From contig JBCFYV010011135.1 in the NCBI GenBank assembly GCA_039000515.1, positions 7,898,490 to 7,962,489 of the forward strand: a stretch of 64,000 nucleotides of DNA, given 5' to 3'. Source of the DNA: Timema cristinae (taxonomy: Eukaryota; Arthropoda; Insecta; Phasmatodea; Timematidae). Position 1 is the stretch's first letter. Every line of letters begins with the position of its first letter. The notes under the pieces are model-generated. The model saw only the letters and a program-made list of their open reading frames with translations, did not search any database and was not told where the DNA came from. A program made the position numbers and the translations under genes. Shown piece by piece: positions 43,415-54,224 of the stretch.

Positions 43415-43983
43415 TATATATTCAGGCGTTTAGAAACTCATAGCCCAAACTGCCCATTTAGCTTGTTTGAGCCAAAATTAATACAAAATCCAATACACTT
43501 ACATCCGGAAAACTATGATCACACCATTAAATTGTTTTCAAAGTCTTGGCGTAAAGCGCTGGGAGAGCAAAGCTGTTCAAGCATGCGTGTACAACAAGTT
43601 ACATAAGAGTTAGGCGCACGGCACTGCACATGCAATAATGGCAAGCACTTTGTGATGTAGGACCATTAATAATGACCCTCAGAACTTATTCGTATTTCTA
43701 AATGGCCTGGTGTGTTGTTTACTATTAATTGTGGTATGTTTTGCTGCCATGCTCCAAGATGCCGAAGTGTGTAGTGCCGCACGCTTAACTTCTATGCACC
43801 CTGTTTTACACCCATGGTTGAACAGCTTGGCTCTCCCGGCGCTGTACGCTGAAACTCTTAACACAATTTAATGGTGTTAGCATAGTTTTCCGGATGTAAA
43901 TGTATAGGGATTTTGTATTAATTTTGGTTCGAACAAGCTATATGTGCAGTTTGGGCTATGAGCTTCCGAACACCCTGTATATA
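43415..43983. mobile_element. Fold-back MITE with long inverted repeats, next to an IR exon
   Basis: Starts about 12 bases after the S2 exon donor. The left arm contains CTCATAGCCCAAACTGC, ATTAATACAAAATCC and TCCGGAAAACTATG. The right arm holds their inverted copies (CATAGTTTTCCGGATG, GGATTTTGTATTAATTTTGG, GCAGTTTGGGCTATGAG) and ends CCGAACACCCTGTATATATT. The arms extend about 140-180 bases with mismatches. Flanking TATATA is consistent with a TA target (Tc1/mariner-like), but the class is not proven. Confidence 0.8.
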
Positions 43984-44139
43984 TTAGCTAGGTCACCAGG
44001 GTTTGTCGCCTTGAGAATCCTTGTCTTCTACTGGCAGTGACGGATATGTAACCATCTTCTGAGGTTGGGACACCAGTGGGTGCGTTTACTTCACCCCGAT
44101 GTGATGATAATGTCTATGATTATATGTTAATAGTAGAAG

Positions 44140-44290
44140 TCTTAACCCCTAACTTAAGTCTAGCTAACCAGACCATGGCAGCTGCAGCGACAATCCCATT
44201 TTGGCTAATATACCTCTGGTACTACCGTGAATCAAAACTGGGACCTCTAGATCAGTAGTCAGGAATGCTGACCACTAGTTCACAATGCTG
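44140..44290 (-). repeat. SINE E, second copy
   Basis: On the minus strand: GTGAACTAGTGGTCAGCATT and GAGGTCCCAGTTTTGATTCAC, as at 41345-41478. It also shares the plus-strand stretch TCTTAACCCCTAACTTAAGTC with the other copy (ATCTTAACCTAACTTAAACC). Confidence 0.5.
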
Positions 44291-45080
44291 CAATTATCGC
44301 AATTATTATCACATCTCAAAATGCCTGCAAAGACTTAGTCCCTCCACCATCCCCCATCCCAACACTCAAGAAATTGTTAATCTACTTAAGTTCTTCTTTA
44401 ACTCTTGCCTTAGTCATAAGTTATGCAATCTGCTTTGCAATCATGTATGAAGTATAGCATACCGTGAGGGCTGAGCCAGAAAGTTGCTACCGTACAACCT
44501 CGACGGAGTGTACAATGTACATACTTCAGTTGCAGGTGTTAATTCCCTCAAAGGAAGTTAATCCTGAGCAGACAGAACAAAAACAAATATTATTCTAGAT
44601 ATTAGGAACCTACCATACTTCACATAGAGTTATTTTCTCCCAATGTCCCATGACCTGAAAACTCTCATACATTTCAAATAAATGTCACATGACTTGTTGC
44701 ACCATTATCAACACACTTGCTTGATCACATTCAGTAATACACTTGGGGTAGTTCCAGCACTAACAAAATCACCTTTTAACCACGGTTTTAAGATGCAATT
44801 AAATACTTCATTAAGTGTGTTACAGTTTTAATGTTTAGCCTACGGTGAAGATCACAGGCTAAACTAGTAGAATTATCTTGCAAGAAAAATTTGAATCTTT
44901 ATTAGTGAGTTGCAGACCAACTTTAATTGTGATGACGGTATCACCAACTTTGAGACAGTGTATTACAAAATGTTTTAGAAAGTTGAGAAGATCTATTCGA
45001 ATGCCTATTTAAATGGGTTTTCTTTTTTTTGTTTGTTTATAACAATTTTATAATTAAGGTCTGAGGATTAAAAAATATCA
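44291..45080. other. Intron sequence, no gene
   Basis: AT-rich. Short frames only. Nothing was recognised. Confidence 0.3.
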
Positions 45081-45099
45081 AAATACCCTTTCAGAAAAA

Positions 45100-45110
45100 A
45101 AACATATATA

Positions 45111-45141
<31 letters not shown>

Positions 45142-45234
45142 ATATATATATATAGAGAGAGAGATATATATAGAGATATATAGCGTATAACCCGAACGGG
45201 TAGTAAAACGCGGTGCGAAATAATAATGATGATA

Positions 45235-45265
<31 letters not shown>

Positions 45266-45310
45266 AGAGAGAGAGAGAGGGGGGGGGGGATATATATACA
45301 CACACACACA
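45100..45310 (-). repeat. (TA)n/(GA)n microsatellites around a SINE tail
   Basis: (TA)n runs at 45103-45172 and 45236-45262 with GATA and GAGA runs. Between them, 45181-45226 is the shared SINE tail GCGTATAACCCGAACGGGTA plus AATAATAATGATGATAAT, in plus orientation, with no body or head. It may be a very short 5'-truncated SINE. Confidence 0.75.
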
Positions 45311-46490
45311 GTAATGGAATAACTAATGTTTGGTCATGGAATCACAAAGATGGGTATCCCTAAACTATTATTTTGAAATCGTTTGTTTATATAAATATAT
45401 ATATCAAATAAGATCCTTTGTTTGAGAGAGTGTGATGTTATTTTTGCTTAAATATTTATTTAAAATATAAATTTAATAGTCAGTTGACTCAAACTTTCAA
45501 CTATGCAATAACGTTGACAACTTTACTATTTATTTGTTTGAAATTTAAATCACAACTCCTAAAGCTTCAAATACTAATTATATATTCGCTTACAATTGAA
45601 ATATTAATTTATATATATAACCTACTTACCTTTATTTCATTGTAATAAACTTTCTTTCTTTATTTTAATTCGTGAAAGCCAACCCGCCGTGTTTATTACT
45701 ATTTTGGTAGGTGATTTTAACGCTAGCTGTTTTAAAAAGTGGTGGATTTCGGAACTATTTCCATCTTGATTTATTTTGTTTCTGAAATTCTATGCGCGAA
45801 GTTTAAACCATTTCTTTCTCCCAAGGCCAGAGACTATTTTCTTTAAATAAAAACAAAAACAAAACAAGATGTTTGGATTGTTAGAGAAAAAAGTACTGAA
45901 AAAAAATATAATGAAGGACTCCAAAAAGAAAATGCATTCAAGAGTTCTGTATTAATTGTTTGTGAAAGTGAAAATTGAATTTTAATTTAGTAATTTATTT
46001 AGTGCAATGATATCAGTGTCGAGTTTCGATGAAGAATATGTCTTATCAATTCAATTATTAAAAGTATTACAATATAGAACCCTCTGGATTATCAACAACA
46101 AAACAACAATTTAAGAACCAACTACAGAGAAGAATAATACAGATTTACTACTAGTACAAGAAATCGTCGGTCTACATTATTGGGTGAGATCAAGCTCATC
46201 ATTAATATTCGTCGATTTACTAGAAGTTTAAAGGACCTTTTATCTGTTTTAGTCAATATAATTTAATGTAAAATTTATTATCTTTCTTTTTTTATTTTTC
46301 TCTTTCGAGTATTGCTTCACAATACTTTTATTAGTCTTATAATTTAGGAGGCATGCCTTATTAGGTAGGATCTCTTTCTGGACTCAGAAGGAAACCACAA
46401 TAATAATAATAACACACAATTATCAATATTTTTTTATTATAATTCAAAATTAATTACATTGTACTATTCAGTAATGTTCCTGAGCACACC
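45311..46490. other. Intron sequence, no gene
   Basis: AT-rich. Includes short TA runs near 45390 and 45610. Nothing else was recognised. Confidence 0.3.
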
Positions 46491-46587
46491 CAGTGGTCCC
46501 GAGTGTAGAGGGGCGTCGTTGCCACTACCGGTTAGTTGAGCTGGGGATACTTTTCTGTAAGTTTTATTCTTTTCTCCTAGACATTAG

Positions 46588-46605
46588 GAGTGGCGCCCAA
46601 CGTAC
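46588..46605 (+). other. Isolated TGGCGCCCAACG motif
   Basis: GGAGTGGCGCCCAACGTACT matches the start of a tRNA-Lys primer-binding site used by many retroelements. No LTR or gag was recognised next to it. A similar motif lies at about 40567. Confidence 0.3.
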
Positions 46606-46704
46606 TCAATATCTAAATTATTTGGTTTCTATAACTAAAATAGATTGTGTTCATATTTTTACTATTTATATTAAATGTGTAACCACTACAGCCCCTGCTT
46701 GCAG

Positions 46705-46987
46705 CACCATGAAGATGTGGGAGGTAGGAATACTGGAGTACTTGAAGCGAGGCCTGAAGCCAGAAATGAGTGTTTGCTCCAGCACAGAGGTCGCCCCTCT
46801 TGACCTTGAGGGCTTGTTCCCAGGTTTTGTGGTTATTCTGGTGGGCTATTGCGCTTCTATGGTGGTCCTGATGCTTGAGAAGATGTATCTTCATGTGGGC
46901 AAACACATCAGGCTCGTTAAGTATGTGCACATTAAATGTAACACATATTTACCAGGTACGCTCGATTCTCATGATATTCGAGATTAA
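46705..46987 (+). CDS. Ir75: IR terminal exon, M4 and cytoplasmic tail
   Basis: The acceptor CTGCTTGCAG ends at 46704. The single leading base completes the glycine codon left by the S2 exon. It reads TMKMWEVGILEYLKRGLKP, then a cysteine before M4 (SVCSS), a membrane segment (LFPGFVVILVGYCASMVVLM, M4) and LEKMYLHVGKHIRLVK. It ends with TAA at 46985-46987. The K-M-x-E-x-G-I-L and LEGLFPGF patterns are standard for the C-terminal end of IRs. AATAAA follows at about 47101. The open frame upstream of 46705 (from 46493) is intron. Confidence 0.9.
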
Positions 46988-47100
46988 GAAAAATTTCAAA
47001 AAGTATATTTAACATAATGTTGAGAAACTTGAATTCAAATATCAATACAAGCTATTTGTTAAAAGTAATTATATAGTGTTCTGAAGTTTGAAGAATAACA

Positions 47101-47106
47101 AAATAA
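47101..47106 (+). promoter_or_regulatory. Candidate poly(A) signal of the IR gene
   Basis: AATAAA lies about 115 bases after the receptor stop codon. Plausible, but the hexamer is common in this composition. Confidence 0.4.
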
Positions 47107-47513
47107 AAACAAAAATTGTATTAATACATAATTTACTAAACCACTAAGCCTATATATAGAAATGTTTCATGGACATAACCTGGACATCCGTTAACATACA
47201 GGTTAATTAAAATTTACTTTCACCATTTGGTTTAAAATGGCGGATACAACATACTAGGTACCTAAAGGCATATTTTTCAGCTTAAGTTATCAGATTTTTA
47301 TTGGACTAACATTTAAAGGTTCATAAATATAGAAATGTACTATAAAAATTTCAGTGGGAATAATGGGTAATTAATTAGTTAATGTAGAGTAAAAATTTTT
47401 TAAACATAGTAATAGAACATTTATAAAACAAAAATTAACATAAAAATTATATCAGCTTTGATCAGTCTGGACCTATGGGTGCATGGAAGGTCAAGTGTTA
47501 ATTATAATATTAT

Positions 47514-47715
47514 TATTAGCACTGCGTCTTACTACCCGTTCGGGTTGTATGCACTTATGCTAGTGTGTAATGGTAGGGTGATTGTGAGATGAAATGGAGG
47601 ACCTACAGTTTAACATGGGATCCGAACCACGGTGGAGGCCTGGCATTCCCCACATTGACAAGTTGTGATTCATACACAACTTTTCAGAGGTGAAGGAAAG
47701 GTTTGGCAATCAGTT
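47514..47715 (-). repeat. SINE A, 5'-truncated
   Basis: Plus-strand blocks are GCACTGCGTCTTACTACCCG, TTCGGGTTGTATGCACTT, AGATGAAATGGAGGACCTAC, ATCCGAACCACGGTGGAGGC and AGAGGTGAAGGAAAGG. The tRNA head is missing. It lies just downstream of the receptor gene. Confidence 0.85.
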
Positions 47716-48019
47716 AATTATAATAATAATAATTTTACACTGTACAAATAATATTATAACGAGCAAATTAGTTTTTTTTAATTGAAACCTTTGTCCATAT
47801 TGATGTATTTTAAGTCGAAACCTGTATCAAATCGTATAGAAAGTTTTGGGGTGGGGAAAAGGAGGAAAGGAAAAGGGGGTGGCGAGAAATAGGGGGTTGG
47901 AGAAAAGAGTCGGTGGGAGGTGGGTTAGAGGAGCTTCTTACCTGTGGTGGAATGTATTTTAGACCCCCCCTACAAAAGGCAGCGAGGATTTATTTTTGTG
48001 AACATTAATACTTCCTTAA

Positions 48020-48936
48020 GCCCGTATCACACGACACTTGCTTATACTAGAAATCAAGTGTGCTAGCTAGCACCTAGATATCTGTATACTAGCTAGTACA
48101 ATGGAAATGGGACTATAGTATTCACACGCTGCTAGTTTGGTACTAGGTTCTAGTGCAAATATTTCTCGAACGTCGAGATTAATTTTGAGTGCAGCAGCTG
48201 AATTAATTACTAATAAAGATATTGAAAATTATGAGAGGGAGCGTAGGAAAAAGAATATATACACGGAATGGTTCGGAAAGACGAAATAATGGTCTCAGGA
48301 TGCTAAATACGATATATTCGGAGGTTAGGTAATATACATTCGGGGTGACACAAACGTTTAGTATCTCCCTAAATTTGTATTCATTTATTTACATTGTGGT
48401 CAGAGGCCCCTAAGCCCACGGGTGTCCAAGTAAAGTATCCTTGATACACAAATGTTCTTTTTTAAGCCTACGCACACTTTATATTATAAAAAAAAACGCC
48501 CAAGGTTGGCATGCTATCAAATTTATTTAGATTAAAATTGGGTCTGGAACACAGTTTGTCGTTTTTAGATGACATGTTTTAAATTAAATTTATATATATT
48601 AAATATATTGTCATACTGTGGCAATTTGGTATTATATAAACAAGGTTGTTTATAATAATTTTTTGCCAACAACAAAATCACATCCGATGACCATGTTGGC
48701 GTCATTTATACCATTTCTCTACAACAGTCTCATCGCGCATGATTGGTTGAATTACACAACTAGTGTCGAAACTAGTATGAAAATAGCACGTGTTCTATCC
48801 TCACAACTAGTATGGTAGCCAGTACCAAGTGGCAGAACCAGTAGACTTTTTCTGATTCACACGACGCTAGAATGAATGACAGTGCTAGCTAGCACACTGG
48901 ATTTCAAGTACGAGCTAGTGTCGTGTGATACGGACT
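48020..48936. mobile_element. DNA transposon or MITE with CCGTATCACACGACAC inverted ends
   Basis: The left end GCCCGTATCACACGACACTT and the complement of the right end (AGTCCGTATCACACGACACT) share a perfect 16-base core. The homology continues inward (AAATC[A/C]AGTGTGCTAGCTAGCAC). TTAA is present at both borders (48016-48019, 48937-48940). A small internal frame (ENYERERRKKNIYTEWFGKT) may be a transposase relic. The TIR resembles PIF/Harbinger-type ends, while TTAA would fit piggyBac; left open. Confidence 0.75.
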
Positions 48937-49106
48937 TTAAACAATATTCAAAGATGGTTTTAAACATAGGACAATCCAGCCAATTTTTTTTTTTTTTTTC
49001 CATAACATGAATGAAATTAGCTGTCTTTTAGTAAACCAAGTGTATCCATGGTAAAAATGACAACCAAGACATATTAACTGTCTTAACACATACACTTTTG
49101 ATTATA

Positions 49107-49525
49107 TTTGGGTCAAATCCACTATTTTATGAATCAAAATCTACAATTTATCTTGGAATCTGAATTTTGGAATAATTACGTAAGAGAAAATATAAATACA
49201 ATAAAATAAATATAAATAGTAACTAGATGTTAATATTTTTACTTATAATCCATTCACTGTAACAATCTTATATTTAATAATGGATAAGACTTAGATTTTG
49301 TTAGATGTAATAGGTATTACTGCTGTGGGGCCTGGTTGTTAATCCTATAAGTATAATAGGTTTGAACAACCAATCAGCAGTATTAAAGCTATGAAACAAA
49401 TTTCACTTGAATAATTGAAAAAGATATGTAAATATATATTTAGGGATTTGAGTCTTGAATTCAAAATTTTCACCAATCCTCAAATATTGAATATCTTTAA
49501 GGATTCGAGGGTCCATATCTACTTT
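49107..49525. repeat. hAT-type MITE F, diverged copy
   Basis: Shares block order with 58347-58763 and 59499-59933: TTGGGTCAAATCCACTATTTT, AGAGAAAATATAAATA, TGCTGTGGGGCCTGGTTGTT, AAACAAATTTCACTTGAATAA and GGATTTGAGTCTTGAATTC. It ends near GGGTCCATATCTA. Confidence 0.65.
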
Positions 49526-50089
49526 CTATGTTACAGAAATACTCCCCAAATTAATACAAACATATTAATTGTTGCCTAAGTTAAGAAGATAAGTTTCAAA
49601 GAGTCAACATTAGATTCAATGTTTAAAAACTGCTGAGTTAAACCTTGAAAACATATTAATACATTTTTAATCATGGTTTATACTCAATAAATCTTAGACT
49701 AAATAACTACATGAAAACGAACAATAGTTTAACCTTAAGGCAAGTTACATCCCCCAACATATTTTATGGCATGAGGTCTTGACCTTGATAAGTGTATCTA
49801 AACAATTTTTACTACCGAACTATACATCAAATTCTATGACAAAAATCGTTCTTTTTTTAAACATATTTATGGATTCAACCAATAAGTTAATATAAGGTCA
49901 ATATTCCATTACTATCTTAGTGGCTTAGTATGGGTGTTCCATATTTGATCATTACCAATTAATGTTTTTATTACTTCAAAATATTTAGATCATGTATAGT
50001 AATTGTAACTTCATGTTCTAAATTATTTGTAAATCTACAAAATAGACACTTTTTATTTTTTTGAATTTAAAGTATTGTTTGTATCCATC

Positions 50090-51295
50090 CATCATCACAT
50101 TCAACATTAACTATTTTCAGCTTTTGGCTAAGTGAGTCTAGTATATCTCTGCTTCCTCTTTCCTTCTAACATTCTGCCTCCTTTATTTGCTCTATTCTCC
50201 ACATGCTGTTATTTACTCCTCCCATCTCTTTCTTGTGGTCTTTTACCTACATACTTCCTCTCCATAATTCTCTTTGGCATCCTTTCTCTATCCATTCTCA
50301 TTACATGCTCATACCATTTCACCCTTGCTTCCTCTACCATCTCATGTTCTCCAACAACCTCATTACATGCCCATACCATCTCAGTCTAGCTTCCTCTACT
50401 ATCTCATATTCTCCAACATCCTCATTACATCCAAATACCATCTCAGTCTTGCTTCCTCTATTATCTCATGTACTCCAACAATCCTCATTACATGTACATA
50501 CCATCTCAGTCTTGCTTCCTCTACTATCTCATGTACTCCAACAACCTCATTACAAGTTCATACCATCTCAGTTCTGCTTCCTCTACTATCTCATTACTCC
50601 AACAACCTCATTACATGTTCATACCATCTCAGTCTAGATTCTCTACTATCTCATGTACTCCAACAACCTCATTACAAGTTCATACATTCATTTCCTCTCA
50701 TCTATGTACTCCCCTCTTATTCTAATTGTTATCCTCACATGTACTCCAACAACCTCATTACAATGTTCATACATCTCAGTCTGCTTCCTCTACTATCTCA
50801 TGTACTCCAACATCTCATTACATGACATACCATCTCAGTCTTGATTCTCTACTATCTCATGTACTCCCGTATCCCTAATCTTTCCATATAACTTCATTAC
50901 TAATCTTGTTTCTCCTCGTGACAGCTAACATGCTCCCCACTCACTTCATTCCCATGGCCTCCACTTTCCTAGTCTTCTTACATTCATTGTCCATGTTTCT
51001 GCTGCACACATGACAATGGGTGAAAGTATGCCCTGTACAACACTTCCTTACACTACAAGGGCACTTCTCTCCTCCATAACAGGTCTCTTAGCACCTATAG
51101 AACAACTCTCCCTGCTGTACTCTTCTCATTAGATCCTTTTTAATTTCATCTTTAGCATCAATCACACTTCCAAGATACTTTGCTCCCTGTATCTTTTTCA
51201 GCTCTACTACATCAAATACTTTAATAGCTTTACTAGGTCTTATTGTCTTCCTTGCAATTACCATCACTTCGTTTTTCTTTGTGCTAATTCGACAT
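50090..51295 (-). pseudogene. RTE-like LINE, 3' part of the reverse-transcriptase ORF, with an internal tandem expansion
   Basis: Minus-strand reading from 51295 gives STKKNEVMVIARKTIRPSKA, then VFDVVELKKIQGAKYLGSVI, DAKDEIKKDLMRRVQQGE and later VEAMGMK and MLAVTRRNKISNEVIWKD. This order (K-Y-L-G-S-x-I ... I-x-x-R-I-x-x-A ... R-R-x-K-I) is that of the C-terminal third of RTE-like polymerases. Stops and shifts break it. At 50330-50860 the sequence turns into a tandem array (next entry). The 3' part (50090-50330) aligns with 25131-25372. Confidence 0.75.
50330..50860. repeat. About 62-bp tandem array inside the LINE fragment
   Basis: Eight to nine units of AACCTCATTACATGTTCATA, CCATCTCAGTCTTGCTTCC and TCTACTATCTCATGTACTCC. 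The related LINE fragment at 19597 contains the same segment only once (TTACATGTCCATACCATCTC ... ATGTACTCC), so the expansion happened in this copy. Confidence 0.85.
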
Positions 51296-51979
51296 GTTAA
51301 TGAGATGAATTCATTAGTTCAAAAGTCAAAAGGAAACGTGGGCAGCTCGGAACTACAGGTTGTTCGTTTAGTAGTATTTTCCATCAAATAGATAAGTGGT
51401 TGAAACCACAATATTTGGTTGCATAATTGTATGAATCGCGTGTGTCTTCCCACCATGGAAAAGATTGGGCAAGTTGAAAAAGGAGTCTGTAGTTTGATTC
51501 CAACAGGCTGATGAAAACAAAATTTTCATGTTGCTGTTTTGCTCTTCTTAAAACAAATAATGTGTAATGATGTAATTGAAATATATATATTTTGCATAAA
51601 TAGTAAAAGAACTTTTTTAACAAAAATAATTCAAATGAATAAGAATTATTCTTTTTCAAAAAATTTCTCAACAATTTTACTGCATAGTTTTTCCAAATTA
51701 ACTGAAGTTTATAAATTTTCAGACAAATGATTTTCAAGAAAAGACAACATAAACTGCAGCGTTCTGGAAGAAAATTCAAAGACAAATTTTTAAATCAAGA
51801 ATACACTCTCGACAGACAATGGACATTTGGGAATTGCCATGAAGTATTTATATTAATTTCTTGCCAAATGATTTGGTACTTTAAAACTACAAGTGTTTGG
51901 TGAATTATTAGAAAATTATTTTATCTTAAAATTTGAATTATCAGATTTGAAAAAACAAAAATATTTCTGAAACTTTTTT
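51296..51979. other. AT-rich sequence, no gene
   Basis: A 133-codon minus-strand frame (51384-51785) is rich in Leu, Phe, Tyr and Lys, as expected from AT-rich DNA. It has no recognisable motif. I do not call it a gene. Confidence 0.4.
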
Positions 51980-52207
51980 TTAGCATTGTGTCTTATTATC
52001 CATTCTGGTTGTGCACTAATTTGTTAGAGATGAATAAGGTTTAAATTAATGGAAGTGTACCCCTATTTGTGTGTAGAGAGTGGAAAATTATTTAGTAAAA
52101 ACCACCCTCAGTAACTGACCGGGAGTTGAGCCCCAATTGCCCTGTAATCAGCAGTTTTGTTTATTGCAAGAGTAATGCCTTAGACCATGTGGCCGCCGAG
52201 GCATGTT
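51980..52207 (-). repeat. SINE B, diverged copy
   Basis: Plus-strand blocks are TAGCATTGTGTCTTATTATC (tail), ATTTGTGTGTAGAGAGTGGA, AAAACCACCCTCAG, GGGAGTTGAGCCCCAATTGC and GCCTTAGACCATGTGGCCGCC (head). Confidence 0.65.
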
Positions 52208-52657
52208 GATACACTTGTGTTTAGATCTTTATAACCACTGACTTCACAGTCCAATTTTTACAGAAAGGGACTATTATAACAAACATATAATTTTGCAGTT
52301 AACATTAATGACATTTTACTATTTATTCCTGTTATTAGTCGGATAATCGTATTATCCATCAAAAGTGACAGCTGCAGCTAACATGACTTGATGTATGAAT
52401 ACATTAAATCATAATATATAGTAACTCTTATAGCTAAGAGACTTTTAGTTGTCCAGATAAATAAAATAACACGCCAATTGGTTTAGAGTTGGAATGAGAA
52501 TTTTATTTTATACAATCAGCTCTACAAAATATACCACCAGTTAATGTTTTATTTTATATATTCTTAAGAATCTGGTTGAAAGAAACTTCAAACTTAAAAG
52601 TTTCGAATCAAATTTCTATTTTTATATCTCTATTTTAATAACAATGAAGAGTTTGTT

Positions 52658-52935
52658 TATCCCCTTAGCAAAATGGGTAGCATGTCTGCCTACTGAGCTA
52701 AGAGTCCCAGGTTCAATTCTCGGCATGGACGACAAATTTATCATTGGTGAAATGTGGGTTTACCCTTTCACATTGATGAACTAATGGATGTGGAATGGAT
52801 GTTGTTCCTGTCCTAGTCTTAAGTTATATTATAAGACATATGAAGCTACACAGGCCTAACAAGATGGTAGTGGGAAATATATGACTTGAATGAAAAATTG
52901 ACCCAGGCCACAGGCTGGAAACAGTTGATGATGAA
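52658..52935 (+). repeat. SINE C, full-length copy with target-site duplication
   Basis: The tRNA-like head CCCTTAGCAAAATGGGTAGC (A-box region) and GTCCCAGGTTCAATTCTCGG (B box) are followed by the body GTGGGTTTACCCTTTCACAT and GTCCTAGTCTTAAGTTATAT. It ends in CCACAGGCTGGAAACAGTTG ATGATG. GAAGAGTTTGTT (52646-52657) and GAAGAGTATGTT (52936-52947) flank it, one mismatch in 12. The last 26 bases equal the 3' end of the RTE-like LINE at 25131. Confidence 0.9.
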
Positions 52936-52949
52936 GAAGAGTATGTTAT

Positions 52950-54200
52950 TACTAGGGACATACAAAATTCGCATTTGTGATAAAATGAATTTTTACACAA
53001 ATTTGTTTTCACATGAATAACATGTATTTAAGCTTTTTTTCTAAATAAATATAATTTCTTTGTAATTCGGCCAAAACCACATCATGCAATATAATTTTCA
53101 ACACACTAACACTGGTGATAGCATTAGACCAGTGCTGTCGTTTATACAAATAGTATCCGTTTTTAGTTATTTTATAGGTATAAAATGGATCACAGGAAAA
53201 ATAAGTGTTTTCAGGATATTTAAGCTTCTTTTTTACACATTATGATACCTAAATTTCTATAAATCAATTCTTTGTTTACAGCCTTTAAAAGATTTCACAT
53301 TAGGTCAAATAAAGGACATTAATATATATGGACCTTGCTACAGGTGGTCATGTTTGGCAAAATTATATCTTCTTATTTGTATTCGCTTCTCCTTATTTTA
53401 TAGTAGTTTTGTCTTTTATGACATGTTTCAGTGTTATTATTATTTGGTCTAAGCCTAAGTTGATAATCGATTATTTCTATATTGCTATTTGCAAGACTCG
53501 AAGGTAATGATATTGATATATTATCAAGTTTAATATTACTAAGCGTGAAATGTTTTGTGGGTATTTATATTTATTTTTCTCCAAATAAATTAATAAATAA
53601 TTAAATATACAATATGAACGAAAAATTTAGACAGTTTTATACTAGTTTTTTTAACGAATACTAGTTCCACTCCTATTTACATAAAAATAACATCGCTTTT
53701 AGCTTATATATAATCGCTTTTTGATCAAAATAATACCATTTTTCCTCTAAAAATAACCTCACCTTTTACACGTATCTAATTATTACTCTTTGCAAATGAC
53801 ATTAGATAATGCTCTTCTATTTCAAATTTTGAAAACTATTGCATAAAACCTAAATTTTCTCTCAATTTTCCAAGTGCAGATCAACCCTATATTTTAAAGG
53901 CTTAACAGATTTAAAGAAAAAGATAAATTAAATACTGGGGAATAATGATGAATGTGTAATTTTTTTATTTATTTTTTTGTGTATGTTGCTTTTTTGAAGC
54001 AGTTTAATTTGCCAAAACACTACATTGGGGAAGAGTGATAAGCATTGGGCGTTAGTAGGGAAATTATATATGTAGTGCAGTGGGATAATGATGAAATGTG
54101 ACCACAGTTGTTGGGGAAAATGATGAGGGTTCATAGAATGCTGTGAGCTATTTGGGAAAGAGGAATAAAAGTTAAACACTGTGACAACCTGGCTGAAACA
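52950..54200. other. AT-rich sequence, no gene
   Basis: No coherent frame or repeat was recognised. Confidence 0.35.
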
Positions 54201-54224
54201 ATGCTGTACTTTTTACATCACAGC

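Larger units (their letters stand above)
3457..46987 (+). other. Ir75: Ionotropic receptor gene (IR75/IR64a/IR31-like), gene span
   Basis: Eight exons on the + strand encode a divergent ionotropic glutamate receptor of the insect chemosensory IR type, a ligand-gated cation channel expected in the dendritic membrane of sensory neurons together with a co-receptor. The order is: amino-terminal region (3457, 5792, 11421), ligand-binding lobe S1 (21158), M1 and pore (25468), M3 (31377), lobe S2 (43152), and M4 with cytoplasmic tail (46705). The S1 pattern GTVGMLRSGLTDIGAT, the pore segment FLLTLGILFQQ, the S2 pattern with ASEFCNMDYIP, and KMWEVGILEYL near M4 are typical of this clade. The placed exons give about 565 codons, against roughly 600-650 for the family; the signal-peptide end is missing. 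Three one-base frame problems are described separately. The exact subfamily name is inferred. Confidence 0.8.

Noticed and set aside
46493..46704. N-terminal extension of the M4 exon frame
   Set aside because: A good acceptor at 46704 gives the phase required by the S2 exon, and residues before it do not resemble the family.
50203..50844. Overlapping 144- and 183-codon plus-strand frames
   Set aside because: They are shadows of a LINE fragment on the minus strand with a tandem expansion; low complexity, no homology.
51384..51785. 133-codon minus-strand frame
   Set aside because: Composition is that of AT-rich DNA; no motif, splice or neighbour support.
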